The translations under genes were made by a program, and so were the position numbers. A stretch of 64,000 nt of DNA from contig NZ_JAUXSP010000019.1 in assembly GCF_030679875.1 (NCBI RefSeq), forward strand, positions 372,001 through 436,000, in the 5' to 3' direction. Below the pieces are notes generated by a model, which had not been told where the DNA came from, ran no database searches, and was given only the letters and a program-made list of their open reading frames with translations. Shown here piece by piece: positions 49,247 to 58,956 of this stretch (position 1 is its first letter; each line of letters opens with the position of its first letter). This stretch comes from Phenylobacterium sp. Lineage in GTDB: Bacteria; Pseudomonadota; Alphaproteobacteria; Caulobacterales; Caulobacteraceae.

Positions 49247-51034
49247 ATGCGTTTGAAAGCCCGGCTAGGACGTGAGTTGCGGTTTATGCGCAAGCTCCGA
49301 CGCACCCTGACTCGGGTGAAGTCCATCGCGCCAGATTCGCCCAACCTCATCTGTGACGACCTGCAGGCGGCGGTGGATCAGTGGCGCGACCGTCCGGCCA
49401 TGACCTTCGAAGGTCGGACCGTCACCTATGCCGAGCTGGACGGCATCGCCAATCGCTACGCGCATTGGGCCAAGGGTCTGAATCTGCGCCGCGGTCAAAC
49501 GGTCGCCCTCTTCATGCCCAACCGGCTGGAGTACTTTTGCGTCTGGTACGGGCTATCCAAGGTCGGCGTGATCACCGCCCTGATCAACAATCAGCTGACC
49601 GGCGCGGCCCTGGCTCACTGTCTCAACATTTCCGGCGCCAGCCACTGCATCGTCGACCCGGAAACCTCCCCGGCCTTCGAAGAGATCAAGGACGGGCTCG
49701 ACACCCATGTCCAGCAGTGGGTGCTTGGCGAGGCGCGCAACGAACAGCGCGACCTGATCCAGGCGCTGAAGAGCTGCAGCCAACTGCCCCCTGATTGCGG
49801 TGTGCGCGAGGGGATGACCGCGCAGGACACCTGCCTCTACATCTATACCAGCGGCACGACTGGCCTGCCCAAGGCCGCCCGCATCACGCACGTTCGGGCA
49901 CAGCTGTACATGCGGGGTTTCGCGGGTTCCACAGGCGCTCGAGAGAGCGACCGGATCTATGTGGCGCTGCCGCTCTATCACGCCACCGGCGGCCTTTGCG
50001 CCCTGGGAGCGGCCCTTCTGAATGGCGGCTCGGTGGTGCTGAAGAAGAAGTTCTCGGCCACTCAGTTCTGGCCGGACATCTCGACCGAGGGCTGCACTAT
50101 GTTCGTCTATATCGGCGAGCTGTGCCGCTACCTCGTCAACCATCCCGAGAGCGAGGTTGAGACCCGGCACAAGCTGCGCCTGGCCTTCGGGAACGGCCTC
50201 CGGCCCGACGTCTGGCCCGTGCTCAAGAGCCGGTTCCGCATTCCCGACATCCTGGAGTTCTACGGCTCCACGGAAGGCAATGTGTCGATGTTCAACTTCG
50301 ACGGGAAGGTCGGCGCCATCGGGCGGGTGCCGCGCTATCTGCGCAAGCGTTTCAACTTCCGACTGGTCCAGTTTGACGTGGAGAACGAGATCCCCGTCCG
50401 CGGGCCCGACGGCTTCTGCGTCGAGTGCGGCCCCGGGCAGATCGGCGAATGCCTCGGGCGCATTACCGGCGACGCCCGGGCCGAGTTCACCGGCTATGTG
50501 GACAAGGCCGCGAGCGACAAGAAAGTGCTTCGGGACGTCTTCGAAAAGGGCGACGCCTGGTTCCGCACCGGCGACCTGATGCAGCAGGACGCCGAGGGCT
50601 ATTTCTACTTCATCGACCGGATCGGAGACACCTTCCGTTGGAAGGGCGAGAACGTTTCCACCAATGAGGTCTCAGCGCGGTTGGGCGAGGCGCCTGGGGT
50701 GCTGGAGGCCAACGTCTATGGGGTCGAGGTCCCTGGGGCTGACGGGCGGGCTGGCATGGCCGCCCTGGTCACTGACGAGTCTTTCGATCTGGCGGCGTTC
50801 GCCGATCATGTGGGTCGTGAGCTGCCGCCCTATGCGCAGCCGCTGTTCCTGCGGATGATGCCGGCCATGGAGACCACCGGCACCTTCAAGCAGCGCAAGG
50901 TCGACTTGGTGAGCGAGGGTTTCGATCCGGCCAAGGTCAAGACCCCGATGTATTTCAGGGATTCCGACAAGGGCTATGTGAAGGTCACCAAGACCGTGTT
51001 CACCAAGCTGGCCGCGGGCGCCTACCGACTCTAG
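49247..51034 (+). CDS. long-chain acyl-CoA synthetase, FATP/FadD6-like
   Basis: A 595-residue ANL-superfamily enzyme activating fatty acids to acyl-CoA through an acyl-AMP intermediate. Motifs are the P-loop YIYTSGTTGLPKAARI near residue 202, FYGSTEGN near 345, GDLM...YFYFIDRIGDTFRWKGENVST near 445-475, and the C-terminal TGTFKQRK lysine region. The FATP-like RIGDTFRWKGENVSTNEV stretch resembles very-long-chain or bile-acid/steroid CoA ligases. GAGGGGG lies six bases before ATG 49247; the frame from 49196 adds 17 residues without a ribosome site. It could feed the acyl-CoA dehydrogenase operon, but they are 36 kb apart. Confidence 0.93.
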   Translation: MRLKARLGRELRFMRKLRRTLTRVKSIAPDSPNLICDDLQAAVDQWRDRPAMTFEGRTVTYAELDGIANRYAHWAKGLNLRRGQTVALFMPNRLEYFCVWYGLSKVGVITALINNQLTGAALAHCLNISGASHCIVDPETSPAFEEIKDGLDTHVQQWVLGEARNEQRDLIQALKSCSQLPPDCGVREGMTAQDTCLYIYTSGTTGLPKAARITHVRAQLYMRGFAGSTGARESDRIYVALPLYHATGGLCALGAALLNGGSVVLKKKFSATQFWPDISTEGCTMFVYIGELCRYLVNHPESEVETRHKLRLAFGNGLRPDVWPVLKSRFRIPDILEFYGSTEGNVSMFNFDGKVGAIGRVPRYLRKRFNFRLVQFDVENEIPVRGPDGFCVECGPGQIGECLGRITGDARAEFTGYVDKAASDKKVLRDVFEKGDAWFRTGDLMQQDAEGYFYFIDRIGDTFRWKGENVSTNEVSARLGEAPGVLEANVYGVEVPGADGRAGMAALVTDESFDLAAFADHVGRELPPYAQPLFLRMMPAMETTGTFKQRKVDLVSEGFDPAKVKTPMYFRDSDKGYVKVTKTVFTKLAAGAYRL

Positions 51035-51043
51035 CGCCAGGGG

Positions 51044-52537
51044 TCAGGCGGCTGCTTCGCCGGACCCCTGCGTCTGCAGGCGCAGGCGCAGATGGCACTT
51101 CAGACCGTTTTCGTCGAAGTCCAGCCGGGCTTCGCCGCCAATATCACCCTGCAGGCTGCGCTCGATCAGCCGAGACCCGAATCCCTGGCGGCTCGGCTGA
51201 GAGACCTTCGGGCCGCCCTCTTCTGACCAGGTCAGATCGATGCTCGGCCCCGCGCCCTCATCGCGCAGCCGCCAGTGAACGCGGACACAGCCCTCCGAGC
51301 TGGACAGCGCCCCGTACTTGGCTGCGTTGGTCACCAGCTCATGGAAAACCAGCCCTAGGGTCAGGGTTTCGGGGGCGGACAGGGAAACGGGCGGCCCTTC
51401 CAGCTGATAGCGCTCCACCCCGTGCGGGCGCAGCTCCATCAGGATGACCTCTTCCAGCGAGGCGCCCTGCCAGACCGACTGGGTCAGCAGATCATGGGTC
51501 GCCGACAGGGCCAGCAGCCGGGCCTCGAAGGATTCCCGAAAAGCCGCCGGGCTCGTGGTGGTGCGCAGGGTCTGGGCGGCGATGGCCTGGACCGTGGCCA
51601 GGGTGTTCTTCACCCGGTGGTTCAGTTCATCGAGCAACAGTTTCTGCTGGCGCTCCGCCCTTACCCGGTCGGTGACGTCGCTGCCTTCCACGAAGACACC
51701 CCATGGGGCGCCGCGGGCGTCCAGGATGGGCTGATAGATGAAGTCCACAAAGCGCTCTTCCGGGGGGTGATCAATCTGCCGCTGCAGCATGACGCTGGCC
51801 GCCTGGCCGATATAGGGCTGGCCGGTGCGCATGACCTCGACAAGGATGTTCTGAAAGACCTGGCCCTCGAGTTCCGGCAAGGCTTCAATCAGCGGGCGGC
51901 CAATGACCGCGCGCCGGCCGATGAGGCTCTGATAGGCGTTGTTCACCAGCCGGAAGACAAAGTCGGGTCCGATCAGCACGGCCATGAAGCCTGGGGCCTG
52001 CATGAACAGATTTCGGATCTGATTGGTCTCTTCAAGCAGGATCAGGTTTGTCTCCTGGAGCTCCTGGGCGCGTTGATAGAGTTGGGTGGCGCTCTCGACA
52101 GGGGCCTCGACGGGGGCGCCTGAGGGACCGAAGGCCATGTCCTTCAGGCGCTGGACCTCAGTGACGTCCACAGTGTTTTGCAGGACATAGACGGTCTGGC
52201 CCTGGTCATCGAACAGGGGCGTGTGAACGGCGGACCAGAAGCGCATTTCCAAGCCGCCGCCCAACGAAACAGGCAGGGGGATAGCGTAGGGAATCAGCGC
52301 CAGGGTGTCGGATTGACCGGTCGCCAGAACCCGTTCGAGGGAGTCCCGGAGCCGTCGCCCGCCCTCACCCGCATTGGGAAAAAGATCGAAGATGTGGCGG
52401 CCGATCAGCTCGTCCCGTGACCGCTCTGTGGTGCGCTGATAGGCGAGATTGGCTTCGACGAAACAAAGGTCGCGGTCCAGCACCATGTGCGGACTCGGCA
52501 AGGTGTCGAACAAGGCTCTGAAATCGATCTGCAGCAA
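51044..52537 (-). CDS. PAS-domain HWE histidine kinase
   Basis: A cytosolic kinase of about 497 residues. An N-terminal PAS domain ([21 protein letters not shown] near residue 8) and a second PAS ([22 protein letters not shown] near 175) precede the HWE/HisKA_2 box [20 protein letters not shown] near 305 and the HATPase N-box [12 protein letters not shown]. It resembles blue-light-type HWE kinases in layout, but the LOV Cys motif (NCRFLQ) is absent. The start is best taken as TTG 52537 with GGGGG seven bases upstream; ATGs at 52594 and 52603 are in frame but lack a ribosome site. The frame continues upstream antisense to uvrC and is spurious there. Confidence 0.85.
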   Translation of the reverse strand: MLQIDFRALFDTLPSPHMVLDRDLCFVEANLAYQRTTERSRDELIGRHIFDLFPNAGEGGRRLRDSLERVLATGQSDTLALIPYAIPLPVSLGGGLEMRFWSAVHTPLFDDQGQTVYVLQNTVDVTEVQRLKDMAFGPSGAPVEAPVESATQLYQRAQELQETNLILLEETNQIRNLFMQAPGFMAVLIGPDFVFRLVNNAYQSLIGRRAVIGRPLIEALPELEGQVFQNILVEVMRTGQPYIGQAASVMLQRQIDHPPEERFVDFIYQPILDARGAPWGVFVEGSDVTDRVRAERQQKLLLDELNHRVKNTLATVQAIAAQTLRTTTSPAAFRESFEARLLALSATHDLLTQSVWQGASLEEVILMELRPHGVERYQLEGPPVSLSAPETLTLGLVFHELVTNAAKYGALSSSEGCVRVHWRLRDEGAGPSIDLTWSEEGGPKVSQPSRQGFGSRLIERSLQGDIGGEARLDFDENGLKCHLRLRLQTQGSGEAAA

Positions 52538-52693
52538 AGCTATGCCCCCGTTTCTGGTGAGGTTTTTCACCGGGGAAGCGATCCACAGGCGCATGTGGGC
52601 CATAGCGGGCGGGGCCCGAGACATCAACAATCTCGTCCGCGCGCTAACGCCGCGCCTCTGGGTCTGACGGAGAGAGTCGCCTATATCGGCGCT

Positions 52694-54553
52694 ATGGCTG
52701 AACGCGACGCCGCGCCCTTCATCGGCGCCGCCCTCATCAAGGATCACGTAAAACGCCTCCCCGACGCGCCCGGCGTCTATCGCATGGTCGGCGAGGATGG
52801 GGAGGTGCTCTATGTGGGCAAGGCTCGTTCGCTCAAGAAGCGGGTGACCCAGTACGCCCAGGGCCGCTTTCACACCCAGCGTATCGCCCTGATGGTCGAC
52901 CTGACCCGGTCGATGGAGTTCGTCACCACCCGCACCGAGACTGACGCCCTGCTGCTCGAGATCAATCTGATCAAGCAGCTGAAGCCCCGGTTCAACGTCC
53001 TCTTGCGGGACGATAAGAGCTTTCCTGAGATCGTCATTCGGCGGGACCATGACGCCCCCCAGCTGCGCAAGCATCGCGGCGCGCACTCGATCAAGGGGGA
53101 CTATTTCGGCCCCTTCGCCAGCGCCTGGGCGGTGAACCGGACCCTGAACACCCTGCAGAAGGCCTTCCTGCTGCGGTCGTGTTCGGACAGCGTCTATGAC
53201 AGCCGGGCCCGGCCCTGCATGTTGCATCAGATCAAGCGCTGCGCCGCCCCCTGCACGGGTCTGGTGTCGCTCGAAGATTACAACGCACTGGTGGACGAGG
53301 CCGAGGCCTTCCTGAGAGGCAAGAGCCGCGCGGTGATGGCCAAGCTGTCGGCCGAGATGCAGACCGCCTCGGACGAGATGGAGTTCGAGCGCGCCGCCCG
53401 CCTGCGCGACCGTATCCGCGCCCTGGCCTCGGTGGCCCAGGAACAGCAGATCAATCCCGAAAGCCTGGAGGAGGGCGACATCATCGCTCTGCACGGCGAG
53501 GGCGGCCAGGCCTGCGTCCAGGTCTTCTTCTTCCGCGGCGGCCAGAACTGGGGCAATCGGGCCTACTTCCCCCGGGTCGACAAGAGCGACGAGGCGGCCG
53601 ACGTCATGGCCGCCTTCCTGGGTCAATTCTATGAGGACAAGCCGATCCCCAAGCTGATCCTCACCAATGTGGAGCCAGCTGACCGCGACCTGCTCTGCGA
53701 GGCCTTCGCCCTGAAGGCCGGCCGCAAGGTGGAGATCCTCCAGCCCCTGCGCGGGGAAAAACGCCAGCTGGTGGAGCACGCCCTGACCAACGCCCGCGAG
53801 GCCCTGGGCCGGCGGATGGCCGAGAGTTCGGCCCAGTCCAAGCTGCTGATCGGGGTCTGCGAGGCCTTCGGCCTGGACGCCCCGCCCGAGCGGATCGAGG
53901 TCTATGACAACAGCCACATCATGGGGACCAACGCCGTCGGCGGCATGGTTGTGGCCGGGCCCGAGGGCTTCCTCAAGAACCAGTATCGCAAGTTCAACAT
54001 CAAGGGGACCGACCTCACGCCGGGCGACGACTACGGCATGATGCGCGAAGTGCTGCGCCGCCGCTTCGCCCGGATGGTCAAGGACGAGGAGGCCGGCGAC
54101 GCCGCCCCGCGTCCCGATCTGGTGCTGATCGACGGCGGGGCCGGACAGCTGGCGGCGGCTCTGGAGATCATGGCCGACCTGGGCGTCGACGACATCGCCG
54201 TGGTCGGCGTCGCCAAGGGGCCGGACCGGGACGCAGGTCTGGAGCGGTTCTTCATGGCCGGGCGTACGCCCTTCATGCTCGAGCCCAAATCGCCGGTGCT
54301 CTACTACCTCCAGCGCCTGCGCGACGAGGCTCACCGTTTCGCCATCGGCAGTCACCGGGTTCGCCGGGCCATCGATATGAAGAAGAACCCCCTGGACGAG
54401 ATCGAAGGCGTCGGCCCGGGGCGAAAACGAGCCCTGCTGCACGCCTTTGGCTCGGCCAAGGGCGTGTCGCGGGCGTCTGTGGAGGATCTGGCCAAGGTGG
54501 ACGGAGTCAGCCAGGCCCTGGCCCAGCGGATTTACGAGCGTTTCCGCAAATAG
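52694..54553 (+). CDS. uvrC: excinuclease ABC subunit C
   Basis: Nucleotide-excision-repair endonuclease that makes the 3' and 5' incisions with UvrAB. The 619-residue protein has the N-terminal GIY-YIG-type nuclease ([19 protein letters not shown] near residue 25), the UVR motif ([16 protein letters not shown] near 230), the RNase H-like C-terminal nuclease ([20 protein letters not shown] near 400) and the terminal HhH repeats ([17 protein letters not shown] near 570). The ATG at 52694 gives the normal start. Followed after 67 bp by a small exported protein and then pgsA, as uvrC-pgsA often occur together. Confidence 0.97.
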   Translation: MAERDAAPFIGAALIKDHVKRLPDAPGVYRMVGEDGEVLYVGKARSLKKRVTQYAQGRFHTQRIALMVDLTRSMEFVTTRTETDALLLEINLIKQLKPRFNVLLRDDKSFPEIVIRRDHDAPQLRKHRGAHSIKGDYFGPFASAWAVNRTLNTLQKAFLLRSCSDSVYDSRARPCMLHQIKRCAAPCTGLVSLEDYNALVDEAEAFLRGKSRAVMAKLSAEMQTASDEMEFERAARLRDRIRALASVAQEQQINPESLEEGDIIALHGEGGQACVQVFFFRGGQNWGNRAYFPRVDKSDEAADVMAAFLGQFYEDKPIPKLILTNVEPADRDLLCEAFALKAGRKVEILQPLRGEKRQLVEHALTNAREALGRRMAESSAQSKLLIGVCEAFGLDAPPERIEVYDNSHIMGTNAVGGMVVAGPEGFLKNQYRKFNIKGTDLTPGDDYGMMREVLRRRFARMVKDEEAGDAAPRPDLVLIDGGAGQLAAALEIMADLGVDDIAVVGVAKGPDRDAGLERFFMAGRTPFMLEPKSPVLYYLQRLRDEAHRFAIGSHRVRRAIDMKKNPLDEIEGVGPGRKRALLHAFGSAKGVSRASVEDLAKVDGVSQALAQRIYERFRK

Positions 54554-54620
54554 GCGCCCCATTGCCTGCGGGTCAGCTATGCTCGCGGTCAACCCGTGGA
54601 TTATCTGTACGGAGACGCGC

Positions 54621-54890
54621 TTGCTCCTTCGCCTCAGCCTGATCGCCGCCGCCGCGACCGCCGCCCTCTCCGGGTCGGCCCTGGCCAGCTCGCCCGACGC
54701 CTGGGCGGATTTCCGCACCGAGGTGCGTGGCGCCTGTCTGGCCGCCGCAAGGGCCCAGGGTATGAGAAACCCCGAAGTGGTCACCCATCCCTTCGGCTCG
54801 CCATCCTATGGAATCGCTGTCCTGCGGGAGGGCGATGACAAACGCATCTGCGTGTTCAACAAGGCCACCAAGGCCGTCGAACTCACCTGA
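54621..54890 (+). CDS. small exported hypothetical protein
   Basis: An 89-residue protein with a clean signal peptide ending around ALSGSALAS (residue 22) and a mature part of about 65 residues containing two Cys (GACLAAARAQG and KRICVFN), which could form a disulfide in the periplasm. Function unknown. Start chosen at TTG 54621 because GGAG is six bases upstream; ATG 54579 would add 14 residues. Between uvrC and pgsA, 17 bases before the latter. Confidence 0.7.
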   Translation: MLLRLSLIAAAATAALSGSALASSPDAWADFRTEVRGACLAAARAQGMRNPEVVTHPFGSPSYGIAVLREGDDKRICVFNKATKAVELT

Positions 54891-54907
54891 ACGACAATTC
54901 AAGGCCC

Positions 54908-55531
54908 GTGATGAAAGCCCTCCCGAACATCCTGACCTCCATGCGCCTGGTGCTGGCGCTGTTCATGTTCGTGGCCCTGGCCACGGCGGCAGGCGCCACC
55001 CCCTGGGTCAGCGAGCGCCTGACCCTTGAGGCGCAGTTCGCCCTGCAGCGGTGGGCCTTCTACGCCTTCGTGGTGGCTGCGGTGACCGACTGGTTCGACG
55101 GCTGGCTGGCGCGCAAATACGATGCGGTGACGGTCTGGGGCTCGATCCTCGATCCGATCGGCGACAAGGTCCTGGTCTGCGGCGCGGTTCTGGGTCTGAT
55201 GTCGCTCGGCCCCCACCCCCTGGTTCTGCTGCCGGCCGGCCTGATCCTCTTCCGGGAGTTCACGGTGAGCGCCCTGCGCGAGGTCGGCGCCGGCAAGGGC
55301 GTGGTCCTGCCTGTCACCATGCTGGCCAAGTGGAAGACCGCCCTGCAGATGACCGCGCTCGCCGCCGAGCTGTTCGTGGCCAGCTGGGGCGCGTTTGGCC
55401 TGCCGCACACGCCCGAACTCCTGGGTCCGGCGAGCCTGGTGGCGCACACCCTGTTCTGGCTGGCGGCCCTGGTGACGGTGATCACCGGCGCCCAGTACTG
55501 GGAGCAGACCCGCAAGGCGCTGGCGGAGTGA
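54908..55531 (+). CDS. pgsA: CDP-diacylglycerol-glycerol-3-phosphate 3-phosphatidyltransferase
   Basis: Inner-membrane enzyme making phosphatidylglycerophosphate, the committed step to phosphatidylglycerol and cardiolipin. The 207-residue protein has the CDP-alcohol phosphatidyltransferase motif D-G-x2-A-R-x8-G-x3-D-x3-D in WFDGWLARKYDAVTVWGSIL plus DPIGDK (about residues 61-87) and about five membrane spans. Start at the first of two ATGs. It supplies the lipid that the MprF-like enzyme at 13.6 kb would modify. Confidence 0.96.
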   Translation: MMKALPNILTSMRLVLALFMFVALATAAGATPWVSERLTLEAQFALQRWAFYAFVVAAVTDWFDGWLARKYDAVTVWGSILDPIGDKVLVCGAVLGLMSLGPHPLVLLPAGLILFREFTVSALREVGAGKGVVLPVTMLAKWKTALQMTALAAELFVASWGAFGLPHTPELLGPASLVAHTLFWLAALVTVITGAQYWEQTRKALAE

Positions 55532-55634
55532 AGGACGGCGGGCGGGGCGGTCGCGCCGCAGTAGACGGGCCGGGCGACCGGTCCAGCTGCATCAGGCGCA
55601 CCAGCATCGCGTCTCCGGTCATCCGCAGCATCAT
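55482..55634 (-). CDS. possible small basic ORF
   Basis: A 50-codon frame on the minus strand, overlapping the pgsA 3' end by 50 bp. It begins MMLRMTGDAMLVRLMQ, then turns Pro/Arg/Ser-rich. GGGAG lies seven bases before the ATG at 55634, and a palindrome resembling a Fur-type box lies about 34 bases further upstream. No family recognised; the tail is low-complexity, so it may not be translated. Confidence 0.35.
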   Translation of the reverse strand: MMLRMTGDAMLVRLMQLDRSPGPSTAARPPRPPSFTPPAPCGSAPSTGRR

Positions 55635-55667
55635 CGTGTCTCTCCCGGCTCAGATCAGCCTCAGATA

Positions 55668-55684
55668 ATGAGAATGAATCGCAT
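55668..55684. promoter_or_regulatory. palindrome resembling a Fur-type box
   Basis: ATG-N-GA-N5-TC-N-CAT is a perfect hyphenated inverted repeat, preceded by GATAATGA; together they match the enterobacterial Fur box at about two thirds of positions. It lies between the possible small ORF (minus) and the SH3b gene (plus). Pattern-based; alphaproteobacterial Fur/Mur sites vary. Confidence 0.35.
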
Positions 55685-55765
55685 AAACGGTCAAGGGTCA
55701 GCTTTGCTGTGGAGCTAATGGCGCCGCGATGCGTTATGCTGGCCTAACAACGAAGAGACAGTCCC

Positions 55766-56590
55766 ATGCGCCCTATCGCCTATTCACTGGTCGCCGCTCT
55801 CGCCCTCTCATCCGCCCCTGGGCTGGCCTCGGCCCAGGCGGCCGGAACGCCGCTTGGCAACTTCTTCAACTGTGACGCCAGCGGTCAGCGCCAGGAAACG
55901 GGCGCCCTGCTGGGCGGCGTCGCCGGAGCTCTGCTCGGCAGCCAGGTCAGCAAGAACGAACGCGCCCTGGGCGCGGTCCTCGGCGCTGGTCTGGGCGCCG
56001 CGGCCGGGTCCTGGATCGGCTGCCGCATGCAGGTGAGCGAACAGCAGCGCGCCCGCACCGCCTTTGAGGCCGCGCTGAACACCAATCAGAGCCAGACCTG
56101 GAACGATCCCACCACCGGATCCACCGGCCGGGTCGATATCCTCAACGCCAATTACGGCGGCGGCGCGAGCGCTGGCGCGACCTTTGGCCAGCCGACCTCG
56201 GCGGCGAACCTGCGCTTCAGCGGCCGGGCCCAGCCCCTTCGGACCTCGTTCGAGCCGACCAACGCCCAATACACGACCCGCAACACCGTCAATATGCGCG
56301 CCTCGCCGACGGCCAACGCCGCAGTGGTGGGCCAGCTTCGCGGCGGCCAGACCTTCAACGTCGCTGGCCGGGTGGCGGGCGACCGCTGGCTGCTGGTGGA
56401 GCAGAACGGCTACATCGCCGGCTATGTCGCCGAATGGGTGGTCCAGCCTGTCGCCAGTGGCGGCGGCTATGCCAGCGTCAACTGCAAGGTGATCCAGCAG
56501 ACCATCCAGCCCCGCATGGGCCGGGCCACCACCGAGCGCTACACCGCCTGTCCGGAAGCCGGCGGCGGCTGGCGTCTCAGCGCGGCCTGA
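55766..56590 (+). CDS. exported SH3b/glycine-zipper envelope protein
   Basis: A 274-residue exported protein: signal peptide to about ASAQA (residue 25), a glycine-zipper stretch GALLGGVAGALLGSQVS ... GAVLGAGLGAAAGSWIG (residues 46-90) typical of 17 kDa surface antigens, then a bacterial SH3 domain (NTVNMRASPTANAAVVGQL near 173, GYIAGYVAEWV near 213). Likely outer-membrane or periplasmic, binding peptidoglycan. Monocistronic with a strong terminator. Confidence 0.88.
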   Translation: MRPIAYSLVAALALSSAPGLASAQAAGTPLGNFFNCDASGQRQETGALLGGVAGALLGSQVSKNERALGAVLGAGLGAAAGSWIGCRMQVSEQQRARTAFEAALNTNQSQTWNDPTTGSTGRVDILNANYGGGASAGATFGQPTSAANLRFSGRAQPLRTSFEPTNAQYTTRNTVNMRASPTANAAVVGQLRGGQTFNVAGRVAGDRWLLVEQNGYIAGYVAEWVVQPVASGGGYASVNCKVIQQTIQPRMGRATTERYTACPEAGGGWRLSAA

Positions 56591-56611
56591 TCTGATCTGA
56601 CCGCAACGACC

Positions 56612-56642
56612 AAGGCCCGGGGTTTCGCCCCGGGCCTTTTTT
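56612..56642 (+). terminator. intrinsic terminator after the SH3b gene
   Basis: An 11-bp stem (56612-56622 with 56628-56638) with TTTCG loop and a six-T run at 56637-56642. It ends just before the convergent pirin gene. Confidence 0.92.
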
Positions 56643-56645
56643 GCG

Positions 56646-57542
56646 TCACGACATGGGATTGGCTTCCGGCGGCGGATCGCCGGGCAGGGGGATGAACTCG
56701 CCGTCGTCGGCGTCGGGCAGCTTCATGCGGCCGGCCCGCCAGTCGGCCTTGGCCTGCTCGATCCGGTCCTTGGAAGACGAGACAAAGTTCCATTCGATGA
56801 ACCGCTCGCCCACCGGCTCGCCGCCGAGCAGCATGACGATCGCGTCGGTGACCGCTGTGAACAGCACCGGCTGGCCAGGGGCGAAGACCAGCATCTTGCC
56901 CTCGCCATAGGTGTGGCCGTCCACTTCCACCTCGCCCCGGGCGACATAGGCCGCCCGCTCGGGATATTCAGCCGGCAGCTGCCCGCGGACGCCGGCCGGC
57001 AGGGTCCAGTGGACGTAGAACAGCGGCGAATGCACGGGGACCTTGGACTTCGCGCCAAAGGCCTCACCGGCGATCAGCACAGCCTTCAGCCCGTCGGCCT
57101 CCGCATGGGTCACAAGGTCCTCAGCGCCAAAGTGAACGAAGCTGGGGTCGATCTCCTCCTGCGCGTTGGGCAGGGCCAACCAGGCCTGGATGCCGTCCAT
57201 CCGGCCCCCATGGCTGCGCAGATGCTCGAAGCGCTCCGAATGGGTGATGCCCTTGCCCGCCGTCATCCAGTTGACCTCGCCGGGCTTGATCTCCTGCACC
57301 GCGCCCACGCTGTCGCGGTGGGTCATCTGGCCATCGAACAGATAGGAGAGCGTCGACAGGCCGATATGCGGATGGGGCCGCACGTCAACATTGCCTGGAA
57401 AGCCCGGATCAAACCGCGCTGGCCCCATGTGGTCGAAGAAGATGAACGGCCCGACCATCCGTCGGCGCCCATAGGGCAGCACCCGCCCCACCTCAAAGCC
57501 CCCGAGATCCTTGCGGCGCTGGTCAATGACGAGATCGATCAT
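56646..57542 (-). CDS. pirin-family protein
   Basis: A 298-residue bicupin. The N-terminal cupin has the metal-binding motif VRPHPHIGLSTLSYLFDG near residue 56, and EVNWMTAGKGITHSER near 90 supplies the remaining ligands; a C-terminal pirin domain follows. Family roles include quercetin dioxygenase activity and redox/transcription cofactor functions; the specific role is unknown. The ATG at 57542 replaces a longer frame to 57587. Divergent from the membrane-anchored XRE regulator, 161 bp away, which might control it. Confidence 0.93.
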   Translation of the reverse strand: MIDLVIDQRRKDLGGFEVGRVLPYGRRRMVGPFIFFDHMGPARFDPGFPGNVDVRPHPHIGLSTLSYLFDGQMTHRDSVGAVQEIKPGEVNWMTAGKGITHSERFEHLRSHGGRMDGIQAWLALPNAQEEIDPSFVHFGAEDLVTHAEADGLKAVLIAGEAFGAKSKVPVHSPLFYVHWTLPAGVRGQLPAEYPERAAYVARGEVEVDGHTYGEGKMLVFAPGQPVLFTAVTDAIVMLLGGEPVGERFIEWNFVSSSKDRIEQAKADWRAGRMKLPDADDGEFIPLPGDPPPEANPMS

Positions 57543-57703
57543 GGGCGGCTCCAGTAAGGGTTGAGGATAAGAACATAGGGACGCCACCCGGCCTTGTCGC
57601 CCTGCCGACGGGTGCTGTCAGGTCGTTGACGGGGGGCTGTCGTGGCGGCTGAATGCGCCAAGGCGGCAGGTTCGGAGCGATCGCCGACAAGGGGAATGGG
57701 CGC

Positions 57704-58174
57704 GTGTTGATCCAGAAACTGAGGTTGCAGCGGGGCTGGTCACAGGAGCAGCTTGCCGAAGTGTCCGGGCTCAGCGTGCGCACGGTCCAGAGGCTGGAGC
57801 GCGGCCAGACGGGCAGCCTGGAGTCCCTGAACGCCTTGGCGGCGGTCTTTGAGATTGAAATCTCCCAACTCTCGGAGCCCGACATGGACAAGCCCAGTAC
57901 TGAGACCGTCAGAACCGACGAGGCCCTGGCCCTGGCCCAGGTGCGCAAGCTGAAGGGGTTCTATGTCCACCTCGCACAGTACGGCGTCGTCATCCCCTTC
58001 CTCGCCCTGATCAACCTGATCGGCCAGCCGGGCTATTGGTGGTTCGTCTGGCCCGCGCTCGGCTGGGGGCTGGGCGTGGCCGCCCATGCGGCGTCGGTGT
58101 TCGACATCTTCCCGTTCCTGAACGGCGACTGGGAGAAGCGGCAGGTCGAAAAGCGCCTGGGCCGCGAACTCTAA
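57704..58174 (+). CDS. XRE regulator fused to a 2TM domain
   Basis: A 156-residue protein. The N-terminal Cro/CI HTH (LRLQRGWSQEQLAEVSGLSV then RTVQRLERGQTGSLESL, residues 5-42) is followed by a linker and a C-terminal 2TM domain with two spans (YGVVIPFLALINLIG near 93 and YWWFVWPALGWGLGVAAHA near 110), ending in a charged helix. It is thus a membrane-tethered DNA-binding protein. Start GTG 57704 is supported by GGGGA upstream; the frame from 57653 adds 17 residues without a ribosome site. Divergent from pirin. Confidence 0.85.
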   Translation: MLIQKLRLQRGWSQEQLAEVSGLSVRTVQRLERGQTGSLESLNALAAVFEIEISQLSEPDMDKPSTETVRTDEALALAQVRKLKGFYVHLAQYGVVIPFLALINLIGQPGYWWFVWPALGWGLGVAAHAASVFDIFPFLNGDWEKRQVEKRLGREL

Positions 58175-58187
58175 GGCGCGGCCGCCC

Positions 58188-58856
58188 CTACTCAGCCCCG
58201 CGCAGCGCCCGCGCCAGGAAGTCGCCGCCCAGCCTCAGGCCGGTCTCATCGATGCTGTGGCCGAGGCCTGGGGCGGTGTGGGTGGTGATGTCGAAGTCCA
58301 GGGCCTGGAGGTCCGTCTTCGCCTGTCCCAGGGCGGCGAAGGGCACCATGGTGTCGGCGTCCCCGTGGACCAGCAGCAGGGGCGGCCTGGTCTTCATCTC
58401 AGACTGCAAGGCCTCGGCGTCGGCCAGCATCCCGGAATAGCCGACCACGCCGGCCAGGGTCTCGGGGCGGCGGGGGGCGACGTGCAGGGCCATCATGGTC
58501 CCCTGGCTGAAGCCCACCAGGGCGACCTTGCTGTTGGGCAGGTCATGGGCGGCCCGGTGCATGTCGATGAAGGCGTTCACCAGGGGTGCGGCCTGGCGCA
58601 CGCCGGCGGCCCGACTCTCCCGTCCGAGGTCCGTGAGCGCCCACCACTGATAGCCGCCCGGCGCGGCGGGGCACGGCTCTGGCGCATTGGGGGCCATGAA
58701 GGCGGTGTCGGGCAGGGCCTCTCGCCAATAGGGGACAAGCCCCATCAGGTCGGCGCCGTTGGAGCCGTAGCCGTGCAGCAGGATCACCAGCGACTGCGGA
58801 TCGCGGCCGCTGGCCGGGGCGGCCATGGGGCCCGTAAGGCGGGTCAGGTTGCTCAT
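58188..58856 (-). CDS. alpha/beta-hydrolase carboxylesterase
   Basis: A 222-residue phospholipase/carboxylesterase-family enzyme. The oxyanion motif LLHGYGSNGADLMGL is near residue 26, the nucleophile elbow VGFSQGTM near 116, the acid VHGDADTMV near 167 and the catalytic His in PGLGHSID near 199. Likely hydrolyses small esters or lysophospholipids; substrate unknown. The ATG at 58856 is chosen; a frame reaching 59480 is antisense to other genes. Confidence 0.92.
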   Translation of the reverse strand: MSNLTRLTGPMAAPASGRDPQSLVILLHGYGSNGADLMGLVPYWREALPDTAFMAPNAPEPCPAAPGGYQWWALTDLGRESRAAGVRQAAPLVNAFIDMHRAAHDLPNSKVALVGFSQGTMMALHVAPRRPETLAGVVGYSGMLADAEALQSEMKTRPPLLLVHGDADTMVPFAALGQAKTDLQALDFDITTHTAPGLGHSIDETGLRLGGDFLARALRGAE

Positions 58857-58956
58857 GGGCCGGTGGTGAGACAAACGGGCGGCCTGGTCAACATCGACGG
58901 GACGGTGGCTGCGACGCCGCCTTGCCAACGGGGTGCTTTTCCGCGTTCTAGGGGGG

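Noticed and set aside
51044..54784. A 1246-codon minus-strand frame
   Set aside because: Only the part below about 52537 is a kinase; the rest is antisense to uvrC, whose motifs are unmistakable on the plus strand. GC-rich codon bias leaves the antisense frame open.
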